This document shows positions 44,901 through 52,335 of a DNA stretch of 64,000 nt, piece after piece (the first letter of the stretch is position 1; every line of letters starts with the position of its first letter). A program made the position numbers and the translations under genes. The notes beneath the pieces were generated by a model. It saw only the letters and a program-made list of their open reading frames with translations, was not told the origin of the DNA and did not search any database. This DNA is from Cloacibacterium normanense (GTDB lineage: Bacteria > Bacteroidota > Bacteroidia > Flavobacteriales > Weeksellaceae). The stretch lies in contig NZ_CP034157.1 of NCBI RefSeq assembly GCF_003860565.1, positions 1,240,001 through 1,304,000 on the forward strand, read 5' to 3'.

Positions 44901-45022
44901 AAGAATGATGGAGAATACACCGTGAAATTGGATTCACATTTTTCTTGTCCTTTGAATATATCTACAATGGCATCAATAGCTTCTTGTTGATAGCTTAATG
45001 CTCCGTCAAATTGTATTTTCAT
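41978..45022 (-). CDS. Type III restriction endonuclease Res subunit
   Basis: This 1014-aa protein has three parts. The N-terminal superfamily 2 helicase has the Walker A [14 protein letters not shown] near residue 97 and the DEPQ box ([12 protein letters not shown]) near 237. The helicase C-domain has [21 protein letters not shown] and [15 protein letters not shown]. A C-terminal PD-(D/E)xK nuclease follows, with NPDWAVMW and [11 protein letters not shown]. It would translocate and cut DNA with Mod when sites are unmodified. It is last of four genes and separated from mod by a 228-nt spacer full of paired repeats. All motifs are intact. Confidence 0.94.
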   Translation of the reverse strand: [1014 protein letters not shown]

Positions 45023-45052
45023 AATCTCTATTTTTGTTTTTTTTATCTGATT

Positions 45053-45138
45053 ATCAAATAACCATCAAATAAAAAATCGCTTTATTTTCTAGGCTTTACG
45101 CCAATTAGCACCTCTAAAATCAAATAACGGTCAAATAA
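45053..45138. repeat. Paired (A)TCAAATAA repeats before res
   Basis: ATCAAATAACCATCAAATAA (45053-45072) and ATCAAATAACGGTCAAATAA (45119-45138) are two 20-bp units, each with TCAAATAA twice at 12-bp spacing. They lie directly upstream of the res start and are candidate regulator sites. Confidence 0.7.
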
Positions 45139-45147
45139 GATTTCCAC

Positions 45148-45253
45148 CTTGCTTAACTGTGAATAAAACTTGCTTATTTTTCTAAAACAGTTGATTTTAA
45201 AGCTTTTTAGCCTTTGTTGATAACCTTGCTTACTAGTGTATAAGTCTTGCTTA
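45148..45253. repeat. Paired CTTGCTTA repeats between mod and res
   Basis: CTTGCTTA occurs at 45148, 45169, 45225 and 45246. This forms two 29-bp units of CTTGCTTA-N13-CTTGCTTA. The last copy covers the mod stop codon. Confidence 0.75.
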
Positions 45254-47128
45254 AATACTTTTCACCTCGTTTATTCCAAATCGTTTCAAGGTCTGTACTG
45301 CATTCGCTTTTTCGACATCAGTGAAACCACTGTCTTTGAAAATCACTCGGCAAGTAGCTGGATTTAGCTCTTGTTTCCATGCGCCAATACCCTCGGCAAC
45401 TTTGTTTGTGATACCATCTGCCAAGCAAATAAACAAAGCACCAAAACCAACGTTGAACACCTTTTTACCTTCCATGACTTTTTCTTCGATAGGTAAGGTT
45501 AAATCCAAACCATACTTCAATAAAATCTCGAACAGCACATCCTCTTCGGTGCGGTCTGCTTTGATGTTTTCTTGAGCCTCAAATAAACTTGTTTCTAAGT
45601 CTTCTGGATTACCGTCCCAACCTTTGATGTTGGAACTGTCAAGCTTGAATACCTTGAAACCAAGGTCTAAGTCTTTTACCTTGTCTGGATTTACTTCTGC
45701 TATTTTCTTCCCAGCTCTGCGGATTCGCTCCTTACCAATTGCAGTCAATGTTTTGTATCCTGTTTTGTAAGCTTCACTTTTTGAATCAGTTGGTTCTGGT
45801 ATTTGAACCATAATAAATTTTCTTCTTCCAAAGTCTTCATTGTTTAACTGTAATATAGCCTGAGCTGTAGTCCCTGAGCCTGAAAAAAAATCTAAAATGA
45901 TTTCATTGTTTTGAGGGACACCAATTCTCAATAAAGGTTCAAGTAAAGTTGTTGGTTTTGCGTATTCGAAAATTCCCTTCTTCTCAAAAATTTTATCTGC
46001 CTCACTAGCTGATGTGGATGAGAATCCAAACTCTGTTAAAATAGTAGGTAACGTTAAACCCTGTCTGACTTCATTTAGATATCTTTTTAAATATGGGGCT
46101 CCAGTATTTTCTCTAAATCCTATACGACCTTGAGTAATAAATTCGTCCATTTTTTCTCTATTAAAAAGCCAACATCTTCCCTCTGAAGGATAATATTCAA
46201 TACCTGAACTCGGATTCTTAATCGGATAAATACAAGATTGGACTATTCGTCCGCCTTTTCCATTTGCACTCAAATCAGAAGCTACCCATGGTCCTCTTGA
46301 ATCATTATCAGGATTGGAGTATCTATCTATAGATTTTTCATCCCTTGGTAATAATCCAAGCTTTTTTGAATTAATGTCTTTGCAATAACATAAAATAAAT
46401 TCGTGTATTCTTCCAATGTTTCTGTCATTTGGGGGAGTTGCCCTTTTTTTCCAAATTAGGCATTCAAGGAAATTTTCTTCTCCAAAAATTTCATGACAAA
46501 CTTTCTTTAAATTTTCTACTTCATTATCATCTATACTGATAAAAATTACACCATCTTCTTTTAGTAAATTTCTGGCCAATCTCAATCGTGGATACATCAT
46601 ATTGAGCCAATTAGAATGGTAACGACCGTCACTATCTGAATTTGTTGCAAGTTTATTGCCTTCGCTATCAATTTGACCTGTTATTTCCTGATAGTTTTTA
46701 AGATTATCTTTATAATCATCTTTATAAACAAAATCATTTCCAGTATTATAAGGTGGGTCAATGTAAATCATCTTTACCTTGTTGGCATAGCTTTTTTGCA
46801 TCAACTTTAATACTTCCAAGTTGTCACCCTCAATGTAAAGGTTTTGGGTGGTATCCCAATCCACACTTTCCTCTTTACAGGGTCTTAACGTTCCTGTACT
46901 GGGTTTGTGCGCTTCTCTACGTGCTTGTGCCTTGCCAGCCCAAGTGAAACGGTAGTATTCTTCACCTTCTTCAATTTCTTCACCTAAAATTTCTTGAAGT
47001 ACTTTGAAGTCTATTTTGCCCTCAGCTAATACTTCTGGGAAAAGCTCTTTCAACTTCTGGATGTTTTCATTTACAAGGTCAAGACTTTTAGTTTGTTCTG
47101 CTCCTTGTGTTATTTTTTCTAGGCTCAT
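45251..47128 (-). CDS. Type III DNA methyltransferase Mod subunit
   Basis: This is an N6-adenine or N4-cytosine methyltransferase of the beta arrangement, with the catalytic DPPYNTG at residues 124-130 before the SAM motif LDFFSGSGTTAQAIL (near 415). The target-recognition region lies between them. It is 625 aa. It protects the host recognition sequence and supplies specificity to Res. It overlaps the DUF4391 gene by 4 nt (ATGA). The second half of the central region (about 46100-46550 in DNA) looks more AT-rich than the flanks, as expected for a swapped recognition domain. Confidence 0.94.
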   Translation of the reverse strand: MSLEKITQGAEQTKSLDLVNENIQKLKELFPEVLAEGKIDFKVLQEILGEEIEEGEEYYRFTWAGKAQARREAHKPSTGTLRPCKEESVDWDTTQNLYIEGDNLEVLKLMQKSYANKVKMIYIDPPYNTGNDFVYKDDYKDNLKNYQEITGQIDSEGNKLATNSDSDGRYHSNWLNMMYPRLRLARNLLKEDGVIFISIDDNEVENLKKVCHEIFGEENFLECLIWKKRATPPNDRNIGRIHEFILCYCKDINSKKLGLLPRDEKSIDRYSNPDNDSRGPWVASDLSANGKGGRIVQSCIYPIKNPSSGIEYYPSEGRCWLFNREKMDEFITQGRIGFRENTGAPYLKRYLNEVRQGLTLPTILTEFGFSSTSASEADKIFEKKGIFEYAKPTTLLEPLLRIGVPQNNEIILDFFSGSGTTAQAILQLNNEDFGRRKFIMVQIPEPTDSKSEAYKTGYKTLTAIGKERIRRAGKKIAEVNPDKVKDLDLGFKVFKLDSSNIKGWDGNPEDLETSLFEAQENIKADRTEEDVLFEILLKYGLDLTLPIEEKVMEGKKVFNVGFGALFICLADGITNKVAEGIGAWKQELNPATCRVIFKDSGFTDVEKANAVQTLKRFGINEVKSI

Positions 47129-47895
47129 ATTTGACTTAGTTTTATTTTGATGTCTTCTATTTGTTTTCTTTTTTGGTGTATCGCTATGTTTAGCGTTACT
47201 CTTTGGTTTTGTTGCTTTTCAGCTTTCAATTGATTGGTCAACTTCGAAATATCTCGTTCTAGGTCTTCTATTTGATTTAGCATGACCAAATCATCTTGTG
47301 TTCTGGCAGAATTTCTTGCTTGAAAAACACCCGTTACCGAAGCACTATTGAACTGAACAATAGCATTGCAATACCCACGATAAAGCATTTCTAAATTGGT
47401 TTTATCTAGCTTAGAAAAGTCTAAAGTAGTTAAAAAAGCATCACTCAGCTCTGTTTTATATAACTTTGAAATTGTTCCAGAGGTATATTGATTCTCTATA
47501 GTACGCTTTGTTTTATCGTTTTGGTTGATGCGTTTTTCACATACATTCAGCTTAAACTCGGTGTCATTTTCTACTATGACCAGCATGTTATAAGGAATAT
47601 GTTTTTGGAAAAGTTGGAAGCAATTCGTAGCCACCTCATCCACTTTTTCATTCCCAACATTACAAATCATTATCTGGACTTCTTCATAGGTTACCAAGTC
47701 ATTAATAACAGAAGGAACGTTACAATTTGAAGGTTTTAAGCTTGCTAACCATTCCATTTGAACAATAGTACTATTCAGCACTTTCTTTTCAGTAGCTGAT
47801 AGGTCAAAATTTTTCAAAAAGAAAGCCTTAGTGAGCTTTTTTTGAAGCAATGATCTTTCGGGTAAGTTTAGTATGTCAACGTAGCTTAAACTCAA
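47125..47895 (-). CDS. DUF4391 domain-containing protein
   Basis: This is 256 aa. The N-terminal and middle parts (LPERSLLQKKLTKAFFLKNF, QIMICNVGNEKVDEVATNCF, IPYNMLVIVENDTEFKLNV) fit the DUF4391 family, and the last 50 residues form a coiled coil (DLERDISKLTNQLKAEKQQNQ). DUF4391 genes occur beside helicases and type III modification genes. The biochemical role is unknown. It starts 1 nt after the helicase stop and overlaps mod by 4 nt, so stoichiometric coupling is likely. It may be an adaptor between helicase and Mod, which is inference. Confidence 0.82.
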   Translation of the reverse strand: MSLSYVDILNLPERSLLQKKLTKAFFLKNFDLSATEKKVLNSTIVQMEWLASLKPSNCNVPSVINDLVTYEEVQIMICNVGNEKVDEVATNCFQLFQKHIPYNMLVIVENDTEFKLNVCEKRINQNDKTKRTIENQYTSGTISKLYKTELSDAFLTTLDFSKLDKTNLEMLYRGYCNAIVQFNSASVTGVFQARNSARTQDDLVMLNQIEDLERDISKLTNQLKAEKQQNQRVTLNIAIHQKRKQIEDIKIKLSQI

Positions 47896-47896
47896 T

Positions 47897-50800
47897 TTAT
47901 TTAATGATTATATAACTGATTAATTCCAAACTTTCTTCTTGTTGAATAGCATCAGCGAAAAGCATTGTTCCTCCTGGTGTTGCCAACGAATCCAAACCAA
48001 TTTCTTCTTGAATACCTTTCACTTCATCCATAGATTTCTTGAGTAGTTTCACATAGGCATCCATTCGCTTATTCCCTTTTGTTTCTTTATCAAATTCTGC
48101 AATTAACTCTGGAACTATTCTATCATTACCCATGCACAGCTTTCTGAAATAGTCTAAAGCAGTCTTGGTTTGCACCCCTTTGATAATTTCACTACCATCT
48201 AAACTGATATAGACCAAAAAGAATGGGTAGAGAATGTTATTCTTCAAATGCTTTGCATGGTCTTCTGTAGAGTCTTTCAAACAGAAAATAACCCCTTGTT
48301 TGATTTCTTCCAGATTGGATTTGACAATGGCATAAGAAGCCTTTGGAATTTCATTTAGCTCCAATAATTGAGCATCTGTACTTTTCTCCAAATCAATCTT
48401 GAAATCGTTAAATGTCAAATCGGTAATCGAAATGTTTCCTTGTACATCCTCCAAGTCAATCACTTGGTCTTGTAGCTGTTTTAACTGTCTTTTACGATAA
48501 TCCAAATCTTGCATTTCACGGCTATTTTGTGAGATGATATTGTCTTCACCCGTGGCACTCACATCAAGCATTACCATACGCCCTTGAACACGAGCTACAA
48601 GGTCTATGAATCCATCTAGCTCCATACTAGGAAAGAAGTTCACTAGTTGGATATTTTCATTTTGCGAACCAATACGGTCAATTCGACCAAAGCGTTGAAT
48701 AATTCGAACGGGATTCCAGTGAATGTCATAGTTTACCAAGTAATCACAGTCTTGAAGGTTTTGTCCCTCTGAAATACAATCAGTACAAATCAGCACATCA
48801 ATTTCATTCTTTTCGTCTGGATTCAAATCGAATCGTTTTTTAGACTTTGGTGAAAAGTTGGTTAAGATGGAGTTCAAATCAGATTTACAATGAGGCATAT
48901 TGGTTTTGTTGGTTTCAGAACCAGTGACCAAAGCCGAATATATTCCATATTCTTTTTGTAACCAATCTTTCAACTCTTCATGCAAGTACTTGGCAGTATC
49001 GGCAAATGCAGTGAATATGATTACTTTTTTATTTCCTTGATTGATAGGGTTTTGAATCTTGTCTCCAATTCGATTTTTTAGCTCTAAAAGCTTTGCATCT
49101 CGATTGTTATCAATTAAACGAATGCTACCTAATAAAGCCGTCAAAACAGCTTTGTCGCCTTTTAAATCTTGTTTCCAACGAATCGTATCAATATCTTGAA
49201 GTAAGACCTTTGTTTTACCACCAACAAGTAAATCTTCAAACTCTGTATCATCTATGTCAATATCGGTAATGTTGAAGTCTGTATCGATGTTACCGTTTCG
49301 ATGCTCTTCAATTTGTCTAAGATTTTCATCAACTGTATGTATTAAACTCTCAACCGTTAACTTGAAGGCATGAATTGAACTTTCTAATCTCTTCAAAAGG
49401 TTGATACGCATCAAATAAATCAAACTTTGCTCACGGTCAACCTGTTTAAATACAGAACCCGTAGCAGTTTGCATATCGTATTTTTCTTCGTAAAACTCAC
49501 GCTTGTCCGCTCTCACGTATCCTAACGGTGAGTATGAAGCAAGGGTTAGGGTGCTAATTTCATCGTAGATTTCACCAATATCTTTGAATTGTTTTTTGGT
49601 ATCAATCTCTGGATAAATAGTAATTGGGACTAATCGATTCGGGAATTTACCAATGTCTGCTGTATCATAGTATTTTTCGATGTGCTTTCTTGAACGAGCT
49701 ATAGTAAGCATATCAAGTATTCTGAAATACGACCCATCTAGGTGTTCCATTAACGATTTTACATCCAAATTATTCGGGTCACCATTTCGATACCAGTTGG
49801 TAAATCTTCGTTGCGCATCACGCATTACTTGAGTTATACTCTCTATACCGTGACCTGAAAAATAGTTATCATTTCCTTCTGTGATAAATGAAATTTGATT
49901 TTTTAAGTCATTCATTTTATTGTTCACAGGTGTTGCCGAAAGCATTAAGACCTTTGTTCGGATGTTTGACTTAATCACATCATTCATCAAACGTTTGTAG
50001 CGAGTGATTCCCTCTCTTTTGTTTGGGTTGTTACGGAAGTTATGAGATTCATCAATAACCACAAGGTCATAATTTCCCCAGTTGATAGTTTCCAAGTTAA
50101 TATCACCCGATTTACCTCTTTCCCTTGAAAGGTCAGTGTGATTCAAAACATCATAATTCAACCTATCCTCAGCTAGCACATTGTAAATATCGTTCTGCTG
50201 GTAAACTGTCCAATTCTCTCTAAGCTTCTTTGGAGCAAGTACCAAGATTCTATCATTTCGAAGTTGATAATATTTGATTACAGCTAGAGCCTCAAAAGTT
50301 TTTCCAAGTCCAACTGAATCCGCAATGATACAGCCACCGTATTTTTCAATTTTTTCAATAGCTCCGATTACCGCATCTTTTTGAAAGTTGAAAAGCAAGT
50401 GCCAAATCTTAGAGTTTTTGAATCCAACTTTTTCCAACTTTTCATCTGCTCGCTCACTTACAGTAGAATAGTGAAATATCTCTCGAATACTGTATTTGTA
50501 TATCGCTTCTGGAGTTAAATCTATAGTGCTTTTTTGTAGTCGTTGGATAATGGAATCATTCAAAAATGATTTGCTGTTGCTCCATGCATTATTAAACAAT
50601 GACAAATACTGATTATTTGAATCCTCGAAAGAGTTTATAAAGATTGGAGATTTAGAATTCGCAATACCCAAACATAATGAATCTAAATCAAGAGGTGTAA
50701 GCATAAAGCATTGCGAAGTACCATTGTTTTCTATGATTAAGATGTTCTGGTTACCAAGACTACCTTGTCTAATTTCGATTTTATCCTTCAAAAAACTTAC

Positions 50801-51064
50801 AACTTCGTTGATTTTACTTTTTCGGTCTAAAGCAAACTCTAGTTGCTTTTCGGAAGGAGCATGAATCAATCTAAAATCATCTTCGGAATTTAAATCAATT
50901 GAAAGCATTATTTGAACTTGAGTTGCTTTTTTTAAAGACTCAACAAGTTCAAATAAAGCGAAGGCGGTGAAGTGATTACAACTTAAATAAACTTTAGACT
51001 CATATTTAATTAAAGAATTTACCTCGTTGATAAGGACTATATTTTGGTTATTAATTATTTTCAT
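47897..51064 (-). CDS. SNF2-like helicase with N-terminal PLD-like region
   Basis: This 1055-aa protein has several parts. The N-terminal part (about 1-180) resembles the phospholipase-D-like module of helicases of this group but has no clear HKD motif. The SNF2 core follows: CIIADSVGLGKTFEALAVI near residue 245, the DEAH-type VVIDESHNFRN near 335, and SATPVNNKMNDLK. The C-terminal helicase domain has VLICTDCISEGQNLQDCDYL and VRIIQRFGRIDRIGSQ. It is an ATP-driven DNA translocase. As the first gene of the restriction operon with a good promoter, it is probably part of the defence system rather than a housekeeping remodeller. Confidence 0.88.
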   Translation of the reverse strand: MKIINNQNIVLINEVNSLIKYESKVYLSCNHFTAFALFELVESLKKATQVQIMLSIDLNSEDDFRLIHAPSEKQLEFALDRKSKINEVVSFLKDKIEIRQGSLGNQNILIIENNGTSQCFMLTPLDLDSLCLGIANSKSPIFINSFEDSNNQYLSLFNNAWSNSKSFLNDSIIQRLQKSTIDLTPEAIYKYSIREIFHYSTVSERADEKLEKVGFKNSKIWHLLFNFQKDAVIGAIEKIEKYGGCIIADSVGLGKTFEALAVIKYYQLRNDRILVLAPKKLRENWTVYQQNDIYNVLAEDRLNYDVLNHTDLSRERGKSGDINLETINWGNYDLVVIDESHNFRNNPNKREGITRYKRLMNDVIKSNIRTKVLMLSATPVNNKMNDLKNQISFITEGNDNYFSGHGIESITQVMRDAQRRFTNWYRNGDPNNLDVKSLMEHLDGSYFRILDMLTIARSRKHIEKYYDTADIGKFPNRLVPITIYPEIDTKKQFKDIGEIYDEISTLTLASYSPLGYVRADKREFYEEKYDMQTATGSVFKQVDREQSLIYLMRINLLKRLESSIHAFKLTVESLIHTVDENLRQIEEHRNGNIDTDFNITDIDIDDTEFEDLLVGGKTKVLLQDIDTIRWKQDLKGDKAVLTALLGSIRLIDNNRDAKLLELKNRIGDKIQNPINQGNKKVIIFTAFADTAKYLHEELKDWLQKEYGIYSALVTGSETNKTNMPHCKSDLNSILTNFSPKSKKRFDLNPDEKNEIDVLICTDCISEGQNLQDCDYLVNYDIHWNPVRIIQRFGRIDRIGSQNENIQLVNFFPSMELDGFIDLVARVQGRMVMLDVSATGEDNIISQNSREMQDLDYRKRQLKQLQDQVIDLEDVQGNISITDLTFNDFKIDLEKSTDAQLLELNEIPKASYAIVKSNLEEIKQGVIFCLKDSTEDHAKHLKNNILYPFFLVYISLDGSEIIKGVQTKTALDYFRKLCMGNDRIVPELIAEFDKETKGNKRMDAYVKLLKKSMDEVKGIQEEIGLDSLATPGGTMLFADAIQQEESLELISYIIIK

Positions 51065-51086
51065 TACAAATAATAAATCTATTATA

Positions 51087-51117
51087 CAAAAATATTAATT
51101 ATTAATATTTTTCTCAA
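51087..51117 (-). promoter_or_regulatory. Predicted promoter of the restriction operon
   Basis: On the minus strand TTG (51117-51115), a 20-nt spacer and TATTTTTG (51094-51087) match the Bacteroidota consensus, 23 nt upstream of the helicase ATG. Confidence 0.7.
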
Positions 51118-52160
51118 AAATACAAAACCAATTGTTACTAAAAAAGAGGAAAACAATAAAATGTTTATTCATTACTTGCTTGAATGAAAAAACACCCCGT
51201 CATTCCGATGCTCGGAATGCCACCCCTCTATAAGAGGAGAACTGATTGTATGAATTTTGGCTTCGTGAACTTCGTTCGCAGACTTTTGGTCTTTGATTAG
51301 TCAACGGGATTCGTGATGTTATGAACTTGTGAAATCGTAAAGTTGATGATTTGAAAAGTTGTTAAGTCGTAAAGTTGAAATATTTTGCTTTATGAAGAGA
51401 TTCTTCACTACGCTGTGCTTCGTTCAGAATGACAAGGTTATATATTTTACTGATGATTAGAAATCTGTTTCAATGGGAGAATTGTTTTTGAATCGCAAAG
51501 ATTTTTTTTTTGAATTGCTTTTTTAAGTGAGCTAAGTTGGCGAAATTCATTCGCTTTGAAGCGGGGTGGAAATTGATGTGGGATGAGGTACGAGATGCGA
51601 GTATTTCTATCACAAAGTTCACTGAAATGGGGTGAAATGATGGCGCTTTTGAGGACTCCGAGGAACATTGGAAATTGTGAAGATGTGAAGTTGAAATATT
51701 TTGCTTTATGAGGAGATTCTTCACTATGCTGCGCTTCGTTCAGAATGACACAGTTCTGGTTTGTAGTCACGGATTAGAAAATCGCGCCATCAGGATGAGG
51801 TGCGAGATGCGGCGTGCGAGGTGCGAGTATTTCTATCACAAAGTTCACGGAGAATCGGTGAAATGATTGTGTTTTTGAGCGCACTGAGGAACATCGGAGA
51901 TGTTGTGGGAAGTGCACTAGTTTTTCAGTTTATACATGTAGAAAAGAACATATTCTACTTATAAAAAGATTCTTCACTTTGCTACGCTACGTTCAGAATG
52001 ACAGAGTTCTAGTTTGTATTCACAGATTAGAAAATCGTGCCATCGGGATGAGATGCGAGTTACGAGGTAAGAGTATTTCTATCACAAAGTTCACCAAGTA
52101 TAGGTGAAATGATGTCGTTTTTGAGGACACTGAGGAACATCGGAGATGTTCTGGAAACTT
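51118..52160. repeat. Repeat-rich stretch with three imperfect ~250-bp units
   Basis: No gene is present. Words repeated in order are GAGATTCTTCACT (51397, 51713, 51967), TTCGTTCAGAATGACA, TTAGAAAATCG.GCCATC, TTTCTATCACAAAGTTCAC (51604, 51830, 52076) and GAGGAACATCGGAGATGTT. The left part also has a copy of AAGTTGGCGAAATTCATTCGCTTTGAAGC (51534-51562), shared with 31.7-32.1 kb. Open frames over this region are incidental. Confidence 0.8.
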
Positions 52161-52192
52161 TCTATAATTTGAGATTTCTAAGAAATGACAAA

Positions 52193-52335
52193 GTGGCTTC
52201 GATAGGCTCAGCCACCAATTAAAGTTATGAAGTTATGAGGTGATTAAAGGCCATTTAAAAAAATGGCTTCGACGGGCTCAGCCACCGGAATTCGACGGGC
52301 TCAGCCAACGGAATTTGACAGGCTCAGTCGCCGGG
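52193..52335. repeat. TTCGACGGGCTCAGCCACC short repeats reaching into topB
   Basis: Four related units read GGCTTCGATAGGCTCAGCCACC (52195), GGCTTCGACGGGCTCAGCCACCGG (52265), TTCGACGGGCTCAGCCAACGG (52291) and TTTGACAGGCTCAGTCGCCGGG (52314). The last three are in tandem at 23-24 bp. The last unit contains the topB stop codon. Confidence 0.85.

Noticed and set aside
47897-51064. DISARM or BREX system
   Set aside because: An SNF2-like helicase is present, but the methylase is a type III Mod beside a Res nuclease. The DUF1998 gene of DISARM and the pglZ/brxC genes of BREX are absent.
51447-51770. 107- and 84-codon minus-strand frames between the helicase and topB
   Set aside because: They cover dispersed repeats in two frames at once, a sign of incidental openness.
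51390-52160. CRISPR or satellite RNA array
   Set aside because: The repeats are about 250 bp, imperfect, and lack unique spacers of fixed size.
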